From: Trogon surrucura
Lineage: Eukaryota; Chordata; Aves; Trogoniformes; Trogonidae
Reading direction: 5' to 3'
DNA: 64,000 nt
Assembly: GCA_020746105.1 (NCBI GenBank)
Contig: CM036636.1
Coordinates: forward strand, 5,332,001-5,396,000
The translations under genes and the position numbers were made by a program. Each line of letters begins with the position of its first letter. The stretch's first letter is position 1. A model generated the notes under the pieces. The model was given only the letters and a program-made list of their open reading frames with translations. It was not told the origin of the DNA and searched no databases. This document shows positions 10,501 through 23,484 of this stretch, in pieces.

Positions 10501-13500
10501 GTAAAGTTTTTCCTCGTCTATTATGCAGACTTTGTTGAATGAATCTGGAAACAAAACATCTGGCTTTTGGCTGGGTCTCTTCATCACTTCTGATGGGAAC
10601 TAAATGGGGAGATCAAACAAACCTTTCCCTGTCTGTTTGCTCAAAAAGGAGGAAAACTGAAGATACAAATATTATGCTCTTCCTTTCTTGCATTCTCTGT
10701 CCACTTCAGAGACATTTTTGTTCTTTTTTGCACTGTATCCATGCTCCCTTAGAACTTCTGCTTCTCAGATTCTTCTCTGCCTCTGTCTTCCCTCCGACCA
10801 GCCTCACCCCTGAAGGCACTTCTAAATTACCCACCCGACTGCAGCATCCCAGGTTTCGGTGCTCGCCCTGTTATATCTACTGCTCTGTGCTCCCTCCAGT
10901 CCCATCGCATTTCCCTCTTTTTGCTGTGATTCTCTCTAACTCTTGTACCATCTTCATTTGTATAATGTAAGTGCACTTTTGTATAGAAATGTTTTTGCCC
11001 TTGGTGGTGGTGCAGGGTGAAACCAGTAACAGATTAGATGAAGACGTGTTTGAGGAGCAAGGAGACCAGGTAGATTTGAGAGCTCGGGCAGGAGGAAGAG
11101 ATGTTTGCAGGTGGGGTTGTGAAAGCAAGATGGAAACTGTGAGAGTTCCATAGAAGCGGGTTCATGCTGACTGTAGCAAAAACCAAAATAAAAGCAGGTG
11201 GGGAAAAGTACTGAAATGAGTAGAGGGAACAGAAAAAGGACAGAAAACAAAGCCTTTCCCATGTCAGCCTTATTCTAAGCAATTCTTCATCCTTCCTTTA
11301 GCAAAATATACAGAGTATTTTGCTCCAGGAATCAGCGGAGAGATCAAGCACATTCATGCTCTGGTGTTTCTCACTGCCTTTGCACCTTGTCCTTCATGTT
11401 AGCCTGAGCTTCTCTCGATCTCCTGACATCACTGCACTGACAGGCTCCTTGTAAACTGTCCACTCACCCACACATGGAAAAATCCAGTGCTTTCCCCTTG
11501 TCACCCTTGCATGCGAGCGTGTGCTTTCCAGGAGTCCCACGCCTACCACTTGCTGGTGTTCTCACAGTAAAAGCGGCACAAACGTCCCAACAGCGCCGCA
11601 TTCATCCCGCCTGGCTGCTCTTCTCTCCCTGGCATGGTAGGAGGTCAAGCAGATTTAGGGTTTTTTTTTTGCCAAAGTAGGGAGTTAGTGGAAATCTCTA
11701 CCAGATCTTACAGTTTTGTAAGCCTCTGGTTGCACCAGAAACCACTGTGATGAATAATTGCGGAGTAGGTCAAAGTAACGATGACTCTGACCAGAGTAAA
11801 ATAAACAAAGCAACTGTTGTTAGGTACAGGGTTTCTGCTCTCTGCCTTGTTTCTGCACAGAGCATGGAGCTTGGAGGCTCCAAGCGTTCCAGCTGTTGTT
11901 TGGCTAGCATTTGTAATCTTCCAGGCAAGAGGGTTTTTCTGGCGGTCACTGTTACAAGCAAGGGGCTTCCTGGAGATCAACGGGGATTCTCTCAGCCATG
12001 CAAGCATTTAGGCTGGGATCTAGAGAAGGGATTAACCAGCTGCGCATGAGCACCTCTGTTCTACTCGGCTCTTCCAGAGAGTTTTGGCTCCGTCCCCATT
12101 TCATGATATCAGGTTTAATAAGAAATCTTGAATGGACCGATGCTGACGATTTGTATTTCCGAGCGTGAACAGAAAGATAAAGTGGCATCCAGAGTTATTC
12201 AAGAAGTTGCTGGGAGAATGGAAAGTAGGAACCAGCTGACCTGGTCCCTTCCCAACACTTATCCCCTGGCCTGTGCCATCTCCCAGCTGGTTCGCAGTGT
12301 GAGTGAGCCTGCTGTGATTTTTCTGGTCTCTCGCATCCCCGTGCCCTTAGGTTTTCTGGCATGGCTACTGTTCCTGTTCTATTTCAGTGTTGTCCTTGCA
12401 ATGGAGAGCACTTGAAAGCCCTCGTTAGCTGCCATCCAAAGCTGGTAAATGCTTCAGAGAGTAGGGAAGGAGTTGATATGAAATATATTTCTCTACGTTT
12501 TTCTGTTTGGGATGAGAGACGGCAACAGATTAAGGTCTCGGCAGAGGAGGAGCGGGGGGCTGGGAGAGTTTGCATGTGACACCGTGGGCCTCCGAGAATG
12601 ATGTAAGAGGGAATGATTAAAATAGAAGAGCTGGACATGAGTCAGATCTTGAAACCCCTCCAGGGAAGTTAAGTTTTGCAGAGCTGTGAGGGACATGGCG
12701 AATCTGTCGTGGAAAGGGCTGACTCCACCTCCCGCTCTGCTCTCCCTGCAGAGCATCGCAACGTAGGAGGCGAGTGCATTCCTGACGTGTGGGCCCTGGC
12801 GAGCGCTTGAGCCGGGAGAGGGTTGGGGGTGGGCTAGGGAGAGAATTACGGTTAAAGTACAATGCACTAGGGAGACTGAAATAGCACGAGTGCATACATC
12901 TCCAGATCTGCTGCCTGTTTTGAAGGTAGGCTGACGGAGCTGAAGCAGCCAATTGCTTAAGCCATAAGCTTTGCTAATGCAATGGCTGGAAAAAAAATGG
13001 CTTTTTATGGTGGTTTTGTGGATTTTTATGGTGTTCAGTTAAGCAGCTGGTAGAAAAAGAAAAAAGGGGAAAAAAGAGGATAAAAAATACCCCAACGCTG
13101 TGAGGGCAGCAGGGCTGTAGTCTGCACCATGCTGGGGGGAAAGAATGAGAGAAGCTGTTGTTGCCCTCTGCCTTGGCATGCGTAGGCAACGTGTCAGTCC
13201 TAGTTTATCTCTGGACAGGAGATGTACTGTCAGTGAAGGAGGTAGCCCACAGGAAGAGGGGATCGAGGTAGTCATCGTTCAAGAGGCGCAAAGGTGAAAG
13301 TGATTTTTTTATGCTGTGGGAGATGAGTGGCTACAAGCAGGAATGTCTGCACTGCAGGTCGTATTAAACTTCAAATAGAGTGTAATATTTTCAGAAGTTC
13401 TCAAGTGCTGTTAGAGAAAGAGATTTAAAGGTGAACTTTCAGGAAATATATCCAAAGAGCTTTGAGCTCTATTGCTGTGTGCTTGTATCTCTTTTTTCAC

Positions 13501-15627
13501 ATAGGGTATCAATACTGCACCAGCTGCACTATCTTATGTCTCCTTTTTGCTTACCATGTGTTTTATTAGTAGTAGCATTTTAAAAGAGATAGAAAGGAAG
13601 GAGCAAAGTTTAGTTCCAAGACATACTTAGTAAGTCTTGGGTTTGTCTGAGGTCTATTCACAGTTTAGCCAAACACAGCTGAGGTTTCCTTATATGTTTC
13701 TGAGAAACCTGTTGGTGCTGCTGGTCTCATGCCTGGAGCTCAGCTGAACACTCAGAGCCTCACCGTGCCAGGTATCATGCAAACATCTCGTGAAAGAAAA
13801 ACTCCAGCCCAAAGGGTCCATCAGTTTGGATTTTAGAAAAAAATAGGACAGGAACAACCCATCCCTGGGGCTGGGAGGTTTAGATAACAGCATGAACACG
13901 TCACCCACACCACAACCAGGCATTTCAGCTTCCCTGCCTGATGAGCCGGGCTCAGCATTGCTCTGCTTTCTCCTGTCCTCCTGTAGCTCATGTTTGCGAG
14001 TGACCGGCAGCCGCGTCCCACCAGCTGTCGAGTGCTGTGATGGGGGTTCCTCTAACCTCAGGCGAGGGAGGCAAACACCTCCTGACAGCACAGGCTCTGC
14101 CAGCAGGCTCTGCACAGCTTTGGCAAGTGCCAGCACGTTGCTGAAGTGCTGCACCGAGGAGATAGCTTGACAGGTGGAGCAGACCATGTAAGTAGCAGGC
14201 ACAGAGGGAGGATTTGTGCTCAGGATGCGTAGCCAGGGAGGCTGACATCTCTACCCGTAAGAATAGCCTGCCAGACCAAGGTGGGGAGATGCTGCATTTC
14301 TTGGTGACTGTGCAGGAGGAGGAAGGGGATGTGAGACCTGGTTTCTCGTGGTGGCACGCAGCTTCGGACAAGCGGTTTGGCTCTTCTTGGCTGTGTGTGA
14401 ACCAAGGATGACACACTCGGCTCTCCTTTGAGCTCGGTAGCTGAAACTTAGTGTGTAAATGCCAGGGATTACTGTTCAGATGTCAAGGAAGAGGTGCTAT
14501 GATGTGGCATGTGGGTTGTAAGTAAGATCAGAGCACAGGTGAGTCCTAAGTCTCTCTTCCCTCTGCCTGTCAGCCAGCATGGAGGCTGTGAGAGGCAGCA
14601 GTGATGTGGCAGCCGCTCTACCGTAGCCTCAGTATTTTTTGTGAGCATCAAGGTGGTAGCAAGCAGCCAAATCTGGCAACCGTTTTCCACGAGCTGACCA
14701 CAGCTGGGGTCCCCCTCGCCAGCTCTCAGCTTGTCATGTGGCGGTGCCCTCTTCTGTTCTTCATGTCTGCTGTCTTCCTCCATGTTGACTTAAAACATTA
14801 ATGTCTTAACTGCTGCCTCCAGTGAATGCCAAGTCTCAATATATTCTTTTTTTCTTCATCTGATAAGTTGTGAGAAGTGCATGTGATACCCCTGCACTCC
14901 CCACCAACACGGGTAGGCTGTTGCATCGTATGAAAAGGAATTGCCTTGTGGGAGGCACTAGATAGCAAAAAGCGAGGCTGCCTTTGGGATAGGAAGGTTT
15001 CGTTTTACAGCTTCCCCCAACCTTTTGATTTATGGCTGAGATAACTGACTGGTGAACGTAAGCGCATGAGGCTTTGCCAAGTTACACAGTCTCAGCTGTT
15101 GTCCGTGCAAACAATGAGGGGACATGTTTTGCCATGTGTCTGGAAAGGCTGGCATAACCGCAGATTGCTGAGAAAATAAATTTTGCTCCTCTCTGTAGGG
15201 ACTAAGACGATAAACAGCTCCTGCCTTCTTGCTCCAATCTTTTCTCTGCTTTGGATGCAGCTGAGGTCCTTCCTTGCGTTTGGAGTGAACCAAGCAAGAG
15301 TCTCCTGCACTACACAAATTGAGATTTGGGAAACTGGTAACAGCATTTCAGAGCACCTCTTCTTTAACAAATAATTGCCAAACTCCAGTTGACTTGAGTA
15401 GGCTCGCTGGGGGGTGTGACAAGGCAGCCCATATGGCTTTTCTCATAAGAAACATGACATAGGCATACACCCAAATTGCTCTCACCTACAGCCCTGAGTA
15501 CCACCGCTCATGGGGGCCGCTGAGGGTCCAGCCACGTCTCCTGTTGCTAAGACCTTGTTACCTACCCAGAAAAGAGGAGGAAGAATGGAACTATACTTCT
15601 CTAAGCACTGAGAAACATTTTTAAAAA

Positions 15628-15673
15628 TTGAATTAACTAAAATTGAAAATCGTAATTAAAATTGAAAAAAAAT
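15628..15673. repeat. Degenerate AT-rich tandem (AAAATTGA-like)
   Basis: The motif AAAATTGAA recurs with variation within roughly 50 bases. This is a low-complexity AT-rich run inside the long intron. Confidence 0.55.
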
Positions 15674-16944
15674 CCAAAGAAATAGCAATAAAATATGTTT
15701 TCCCACTTTGCTAGATGGTAGTTGCTCTGCAAGCCATTTCCTAAAATTTGAAAGAAATAAGTATGATCTTTTTAGCTGATCCTAAATGATGCTATCTATA
15801 CATGTCCTCAGAAAATAAATATTTGCTCTTCTGTATAACCTCACGGCACAGGCCTGGTTCACCCAAGCACTGGGTGAACTCGTTCTCCAACCCGTACAGC
15901 ATTCCTTCCCAGCTGGTGTCCCAGTTCAGGCTCAGCTGTAGGCCCTGTTCATAGGGAGCTGTGCTCCCAGATGTGGCCAGCTGAGGTCAGTGGACAGATG
16001 TGCAGGCTGAGGGCCTATTTGTACAGGTAAATCCACAGGATGAGCTGCGGGAAGGAGCACAAACATCTCTGGGAGTTGACGGGCAGGACTTGGGTTGCTC
16101 GCTCTGTCTTATGCCAATAACCAAGCATAGCAACAAAACGTCTGGTGCCTTCCTTGGGAACTGATTGATTTAAAAAAAAAAAATTATATGCCTTTAGTAA
16201 TTCTGTTTGCATGAAAAGTTGAGTGGAGATCCTGAAAAGGTCTCTTGCTGAAAGAGTTTTAGCCCATTAATTGGATTTTTCCTGTTAGCTACCCGAGTCA
16301 ATCATTTGCAATAATTTTTCTTTATTATCCTGAATTTTTTAAGTAGTTTTTTTCTGAGCAATCAGTGGCTTTTTCAATGCCCAGGCTGGACCCTGAAACT
16401 GTGCAGTTGGTCTCTCCTCCTCTCTGGGCCTGGCTCACCACTCTGAAATGCAGACGCAAACTTAGAGCAAATGTCACCATCTTTTTGGCCTGACTTGTGT
16501 TGCACATATCTGGAGTTCCCCAAATCTCTGTAGTGAGGTGCTTGCATGGTTACTTATCGCTCTGCTGTCAGCACGTGTCTCCGACTTGTCCATTGTCCTT
16601 GAAAAAAATCATGAAGAGCCAAGGTCTTCTAAGCACATGAGCATCTTTCTTCCTTCAGGGAAATGTCTATTCATAAATCAGATCCAAGCCCAAATATAAT
16701 TTTCCTTAGAAATTATAAAGAAAAAATAATGCATCTATCACTTTTGAGCCTGAACATTTTGATCACCAAAGATGCTTGACTTTCTTGCTTAGGAGGCTGC
16801 TTGGTTTGGAAAACTTGGCCATAGATAATTAGGAACAGTGGCAGAATCAGTGCTCCTCAGCATTAGGTAATCGGGTCTGTTCATCTGCACCGTTATAGCC
16901 TCACAGATGGGGGAAGAGGTTTGTACACAAATGTAAAAGGAACA

Positions 16945-17400
16945 AAGAGGGCGGAGGGGCTGTCAGTTAACTTCAGCGATGTTTGGCTGGAGAGACTTCA
17001 GGGGACTTTTGCTCGTGTTCAGGTGGTTTTGTTTAAAAATGCCGTGAAATCTTTATCCAAAGAGGATGTGACACGGAGCTGTGAACTCTCCCAGGCAGAG
17101 AGACCAAACCTCCCTTTCGGGTGGCGGAGGAGCAGAACTGCCGCAGGCCCGGCAGCAGGACGGCTTCTCCCTGAAGGCCGTCACGTCCCGGGTCTAGACG
17201 GAGCAGAAGGCAAAGGCTGGTGCCGAGCTGCGAGCAGGGCAGCCTGTGAGCAGGCACGCCGGGAGCACAGGGCTTGCCAGGCTGCTCTGAGGGCGACTCT
17301 GACCGCGCTGGGAGCCGGCGCTGGGTCGGACGCAGCCTCTTGCCGTCGCACCCACCTGCGGAGGGGCTCGCGTCGGCTCCCTCCACCAAGAATGCTCTCA
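16945..17400. promoter_or_regulatory. Intronic CpG island-like patch
   Basis: I count about 26 CpG dinucleotides between 17118 and 17375, close to the number expected without CpG depletion, whereas the surrounding intron is clearly depleted. A GGGCGG box lies at 16949-16954 and a GTCACGTC element near 17180. Such patches are often alternative promoters, enhancers or unmethylated regulatory islands. There is no TATA box or coding exon to settle which. It is shorter than classical CpG island criteria, so this is a candidate only. Confidence 0.45.
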
Positions 17401-19819
17401 GAGGCATGAGCTGCCAACATAAGCTACGCTTGTTTATTTTATTCTCCCTCTTTATTTTTTGCCCCTGTGAATGCCTGCTCTCACCCTCAGCCCTGCTTCC
17501 CCACCGGCACCTTTCTTTTTTTTGTTGTTTAAATTGACTTGCGAGCTCTCTCCCTGGGGAGACTCCTGGGCAGCGATTCACCTGGCCAGAGCCAACTGGC
17601 AAATAGAACCTTTCGTAGACAAGACAGGAGGGCTGGTTGGTTTGAGCAGCTTCACCTTCAGCCAACAGGAAAATAAAATCCTATTTTTGGAGAAGGATTC
17701 TGTTGGCGTGAAGACCTGCCAGGATTCCTCGCAGCAGCAGCTGCCAGACTTGCCTCCCTTACTCCACCAGGGAAAGTGTTTTAAACTGAATCAGATGTTG
17801 TACACACACAACGCACCCGCCCACATGCGCACACCTGAAAAGGCCTTGGGGAAGCGAAGGACACAGTGCCTGTCACTGGTCTCTGCTTCCCTGAGGACGG
17901 CTGCTTCCAGGGACAAGAGACAAGAGGTGGCATCTGCTCAGGCCAGGAGCAGCCCTTTGGCTGACAGCAGCGAGGAAGGGCAAGCTGCTCTGTTTGTCTT
18001 AAGCAGAGGAAGAAAGGAAGGGGAGGTGGAGTGGGATGTAATCCCCTGATGCAGGAGGAGCTGGTTCCAGTGTCTGTCTAGGTCTGGTTGTTCTCAGCAG
18101 GAATCTCCTGGCGTATGAAAGGATGCCCTTTGCAGGGAGCGCGGATGGAAAGGAATTAAAGCACTGTTGGAGGATCTCAAAGATAGAGATTTAGTTACTG
18201 GTTCAGCTTCAGACTTCTCAGTGTTACCTGTGATAAAACACTTTGCATCTCTCTCTCCGTTCCCTCCCTAATAGCGGTTCCTCAGCTTCACCGAGTGCAG
18301 CGAGGACAAACGGTGCAACCCCTGCGAAGCTCTGCTTGGGGTGGGGACAGGAGAGCACAGAAGCACACGGATCTTGCTTGGTGCAAAGCATCTGCTTGTC
18401 TGCTTTTTCTGCAACTCCTTTTCAAGCTTCATCTTGCTTCTTTCATTGAATTTCTCCTTCAGACAATATGAAATCCATCCAGCTGGACTTTTTCCCCCCA
18501 CCTCTTCTCTCTGTTTCCCAGCTGTGAGATAGAGCCAAAAGTTTTGTCATACCTGACTTCAGCCACTGCGGAGGAGCACCCCGCTGGCTCTTGGCCAACA
18601 GAGCTTGTTCATCGAGTATTCTTCTCCGAGCTCTGCTGCCATTTGCCATCCCTTCCCAGTCCTAGTCCTTCTTTGCATGTGGCTCCCTCTCACAGATGCG
18701 CAGCTCAATATTTTTCACTAGGGTGTTTTTCTCTGCTGTCCCAGCTCTTGAGCATAATTTTCAGGGACCAGTCTTCCTGGAAAAACAACTGCACCCTGAA
18801 AAACGATCAATTTTCAGTACCAAAAAAAACCCTCTGCACTCATTTTGGGAAGATCAGGAGACTTCGAATGCGCTGGGCTCTTTAATCTCTTTCACAAGTC
18901 TCCTGTAATGGGCTGCCAGTTGCGACCTGCCTGTCTGCCAGCACCATAAAATGAGCTTCCTGCCCCCTTTCTCCCTCCGTTTGGGCTCCTCAGGCTGCTG
19001 GAACAGGGGGTGGGAGAGGAGAGGTAGCAAAACAAATGGGATGACAATGTCTGCTTGTAATTCCTAGGCTGCTTGTTTCGGTTGAATAATCATAGTTTTG
19101 TTCCTGCGGAGCATCTCTGTCCTTTAGGCTCGGGCAGAAGGGGAGAGGCAGTGAAAAAATGGTTTTTACAGACATGTGAGATCCAATAAATTAGGACACT
19201 GTGGTCACTGGAACTGTTATTGTGGTTTAAACTACTACTGCTTACCCCATGGAAAGAAAGTGCTTTGTTTTTTATCGGGGGCTTAGAAGATTGATTGTTT
19301 CCTGCTGTGCACAGGACTGTGCCAGGATAACTTTCACAACCTGGTTTGGGTCTTTGGAGACTGTATAGACGCTGAAATATCCTTCTTCACTAGCCTTGGT
19401 CTCATCTAACACACAAAATACGTGTTGCCAAGCTCAAATATTGGGCTCGGACACCTGGGGTTAGTTGAATTGAAGCTGCTCTTTCCATTTGTTGCCTCCT
19501 TTCAGTTTGTTTTATAGTTTGGGCCAAAAAGCACCAGGGGACCACCCAGGACCCCAGAGCTCTGGGACCCTGGGCTGGGGCAGTGCTTGTGCCAGTGGAG
19601 CAGATGGAGGTTGAGGACAATCAGGTGTTGGCAAGGATGGGATTTCGCTGCTGAACGTCGTCTTGGGCCTGGCGGTTGCAGCAATGGTGCCAGCCCACAC
19701 TGTGCTGGGTTTTCTTCTCCATTTCCTCCCGCTTTGACCCTTTTCCATCCCATCCTGAGGATGGGCAGAAACTGTGGCTTTGTGGGGAGGGTCACAGTGT
19801 GCTGTGAACAGGTTTTATT

Positions 19820-19861
19820 GTTGAATTTCTCGCTTACTGGGTTGAGTTTTTCGCTTACTGG
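19820..19861. repeat. 21-bp tandem duplication, two copies
   Basis: Two adjacent 21-bp units, both ending cgcttactgg, differ at only two positions (ttgaatttct versus ttgagttttt). This is a recent local duplication in intron DNA. Confidence 0.8.
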
Positions 19862-22119
19862 CCAAGTGACGTCAGGTGCTCAGCTCTCTGCCTTCAAAAC
19901 ACGGGAATAATCTGCATTATTAAATACTTGGAGATCTACTGTTGGAAAGTCTGTGTTAAAGTTAGCTCTTTATTAACTCTGTCACTAGGTGCCTCAAATT
20001 TTGTATGTATTTAAGCATCAAGGCTAGTATTAGAAACTGAGGCATAAAAGGAGATTAGTGGGAAACGTAGGAGCTTAAATAGTTCCCTATCTGGATACTT
20101 TTATTTTGGCAGAGCAGTGCATTGCTTACATTACATTGAAAGAGATTTAAACCAAATTTAGAAAACACTTTTAATCTGGAGCAAGCGTTCCTCTAGGTGA
20201 TATTATGCTGCCACAGTAATACTTATTTAATTGTACTATTCAAAGCAGTAAAACCTTCCCACGTTGGCAAGACCTTAGCTTGACAGAAGCCACCTCAGCA
20301 GTCGCAGGGCCGGGCTGCTCAGTGCATCCATGTGCCCAGCTCTGCTCTCTGAGTGTGGAAAGCTGCAGCTAGAAGTGCTGAAGGCTGTGACTGAAATCTG
20401 CAGCACTGTAAGTACAGTATCAGTTTATGCACACTCATATTTTCCTTGGCAAGTTGTATGACTGTAAACAGCAAAATATTCCAAGTCAATCTTGCTTTTT
20501 TTTTTTTGGCTTACCTTGGCAATGAGTTTTCCCTACACATCTCTGTTCTGATCTTATTTATTCAGCATGTAGGACAGTTATTTTTCCCCTTGCTTTTTTC
20601 ATTAAAGAAAATTGTAGCCCCCCCACCTTCTTGGTACATTTGACATCTTTGTCTCTAGATGGCAGAAGGCTGTTTCAGCGGTGTTGCTTACCACAGCTTC
20701 TTGGCACGTGCACAGGCTTGAAGGATGTAGTGCCCAGCTGGGAAAAAAAGCAGACAACTTTCCCATTTGCAGTGATGCCCATAGAAGAGAAGTATTGAAA
20801 CCAAGCAAGGAAGCCGTAGCTTGTGTCCGTTCAGGAGTGCGTACTGAATGCTGCAGGGAATTGGTACAGAACAGGTGAAACGATGGCTTTGAAGTCAGTA
20901 GCAAAATTTTGGTTGTCTTAAACGTCTCCCATCTCTCACCTTAGATCTGACCAAGTATCATTTTACCTAGTTGTGTTGACCAGGAGTTGTAAACCCTTAA
21001 AGGTGAAGGGAGGGCTTGGACAACATCTTTGACTGCAGAGCTTCCCAGCATAATTCTCCTATTCTGTCCACTGTGATCGTTTCAAGTTTCAGTGTTGCTG
21101 ATGGTTTTCCGGATAACATCTTGCTGTTGGCTGTTGCATTTTGCTTCCCTCAGGTTTGCTTTTCCAAGGTAACCAGTGTTTGTAGTATACAGGGGAGCAG
21201 GCAGGAAGGGAGAGCATCCTTCTGGCTCTGCAAGGACCATTGTCTCCTTGTCTGCTCCATCCCTGTCTTAAGGTCTTCACTAGCCCAGAACATGATTGTC
21301 TTGTCCTTTGTATCTTGCAGTCTGGTGGAGCCAGAAAAGGGAGTGAGGCAGTTTTACTGTCACTCCTAGTTTGAGCCAGAAGTAATGCACACACTAGCAG
21401 TTACAGCCTGGTGTGGCCCTGCAGCACATCTTCTGGTCCAGCCTTATCTAAGCAATATTGCTTACTCTCCAAGACTGCTCCCCCATAAACCAAAGAGGGA
21501 GCAGGGGTGGCTGGAGCTTTGCATTGCAAGTTCCCACTCTGAACTGAAGCATAAAGGTAGATGCTCTGGCTAGGATGCTTTTTATATGCAAATATATTCC
21601 TTAGTTTTCCATGCTGATGTCCACAGCCCAAATAGCACAGAGAATAAAGTGGGATTTTAGCTCCGGCTGAATTAACAAAGTCTGGGAGTCAGAGCTCTGC
21701 ATATGCTTTGTCCATGGGGAGCTGCTCTAGCAGACAACGATTTCCCTTTTGGCTCAGTCGAAGGAGGTGGATGCTGTGCCCTATTTGATCTCACTCTGTC
21801 TCAAAGGCTGTGAAACAAAAAGAAGTGCAGAGTCACAGCACTCTCTTACCTCAGCTTGCCCAAAGCACCTTCCACTGCAGCTGAAGTTGAGAGCAGCCCT
21901 GAAGCTGCTGATGTTTGAGGTGGTCTCCGATAGCTCTTGGCACCCGGCTCCCTGCCAGTCCTTTGCTGAATGAAGTTCCAGCTCAGGGGAATCAGTCCAA
22001 TCCATCTTAAACTTGACTGCTGCCTTCTTTTAGAAGGCGATGTAGTGACTGAGAGGGTTCACTGTCCACAGAGCTGTGTGCCCCTCCGCTGAGCTCTTTC
22101 CGAGGGAGACAGAGCATGA

Positions 22120-22140
22120 CAGGGCAGGGCAGGGCAGAGC
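22120..22140. repeat. Short AGGGC pentamer repeat
   Basis: Three perfect AGGGC units are followed by one imperfect AGAGC unit. A simple repeat without evident function. Confidence 0.8.
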
Positions 22141-23430
22141 AAGCTGCTGTACGATTTGTTTGTAACAGGGAACTGGGGGGGCTTACGGGAGCACGGGGTC
22201 TGTCCAACAGTGCGAGAGAGAACGTGTCGCGCCACCGTGTTCCGGCTCTGGCTCACTACCTCCACTCCCTTTTCTATAATTGTTCGAAGTCTTCCAAATT
22301 TGTATCGGATATAATGAGATGATGAAGTAGTCTTTTGTGGTGACTTTTTCATGTAGTAAACATGGTCTTTCACAGCTCTGGGGTGTGGACCATAATGAGC
22401 TTGGAACCGTTTGTTCCTCTGGCAAGCTGAAAGGTCGTGAATGGATTGGAGTGAATTCACCAGGCATCTTTGATCAGCTCCATTAAGCATCTGCACGGGC
22501 TCTAACAGGCATCACGCTATTCAGCTATCCTATGAGAAGAGGGTACTGTTAAAATGATTGTGTTAGTAGAAAGGATGAAATAATTCAGATTGACAATCCA
22601 CTTCTGAGGATAGTCATTCCAGTGAGGTTTGTGAATTCTTCCAGCACATAAGGAATTTGAGGTTGACTTCTGAGGAAGTATCCTATCAGTAGGATGTTTC
22701 TCCCTGAAAGAGGATAGAAAGCACTGTATCCTGAAATACAGAGTTCGAGCTTCCAAATGTGGGATTATCGTTTCACGTGTAAACTACACACTATAATCTT
22801 CAGGGCTGCATGTTCCTTGTTGAACACACTGGAGTACCTGGGTTAACCAAAAGGAGTACAGAAGCACTGATTTCCACCCCTTCTCTCTGCTATGCACACT
22901 CATGTCTTTCTACTCGGTGCTGCAAAAGCCCTTGCCTGCCGTGTGAAGCGTGCCCAGTGCTGACAGCTGGTGCTAGAAACAGACCTGGCTGATCGGGGGC
23001 AGGACACAGTCTGCAAGACAGGAGGTGAACCAGTTAGGTCCAGCAGCCTCAGCACTGGGTGCTTTTCACAGCATGGCCAAGGAAAAAGCCTTCCTGTCTC
23101 CTTGCTGATTCTTCCTTTCAAGGTTCCCATTACTTAATGTGCAACTCACGGCTGAGCCTTGTAGCCGATACTTCTGGTTACCCTTCACTGGCCCCAGGGG
23201 AGAGCGGGGAGTCAGAGCTTTTGGCTTTGTGGAGCTGCTCACCGAGCGGATGTGCTGGTGGAGCAGGAGTGGTTTGGGTAAGGACAAGCAGGCTGCTTGG
23301 CCCCCGCCTCCTTGTGACCCACTGTCCACTCAAGTGCTGTGCTCGGTGCAGGGGGAGCTGTTTTTAAGCTGCCTGTCTTTATGCCAGCATGCATCAATAA
23401 CTAATACTCGTGTTTGCCTCCTCTCCTCAG

Positions 23431-23484
23431 GGTTTTCCTGGTGATTTTGGGGAACGAGGACCTCCAGGCATCGATGGGAACCCA
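23431..23484 (+). CDS. COL27A1: COL27A1 triple-helix exon F (54 bp)
   Basis: Encodes GFPGDFGERGPPGIDGNP, six perfect triplets. The acceptor is pyrimidine-rich (cctctcctcag) and the donor is the consensus gtaagt, fitting for an exon that must be found after 12.9 kb of intron. The segment GFPGDFGER resembles the integrin-binding GFPGER motif with one extra triplet inserted. Acidic residues dominate, in contrast to the basic exon before it. Confidence 0.94.

Larger units (their letters stand above)
10501..23430 (+). other. COL27A1: Intron E-F (12,930 bp)
   Basis: The longest intron here. Donor gtaaag, acceptor cctctcctcag. The exons on either side are adjacent in my memory of the human protein, so no exon should be hidden inside, and I found none. 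Contents: an AAAATTGA-type tandem at 15628-15673, a CpG island-like patch at about 16945-17400, a 21-bp tandem duplication at 19820-19861, an AGGGC repeat at 22120-22140 and pyrimidine-rich DNA around 10690-10960. Long open frames overlap the CpG-rich part on both strands but have no recognisable domain. Confidence 0.85.

Noticed and set aside
11050..11070. ggagaccag followed by gt, resembling the end of exon A
   Set aside because: The upstream frame has no Gly-X-Y repeat and no acceptor at 45 or 54 bp; it is a chance match.
11963..11992. Collagen-like GLPGDQRGF reading in the 12.9-kb intron
   Set aside because: The Gly spacing breaks after two triplets, there is no donor at a suitable distance, and the flanking exons are already adjacent in the protein.
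17033..17665. 210-codon minus-strand open frame over the CpG-rich patch
   Set aside because: High GC lengthens open frames on all strands there; no domain, and the opposite strand is open too. Kept only as part of the CpG finding.
23190..23222. GPRGERGVRA-like reading 240 bp before exon F
   Set aside because: It is not preceded by an AG acceptor, the repeat stops after three triplets and no donor follows.
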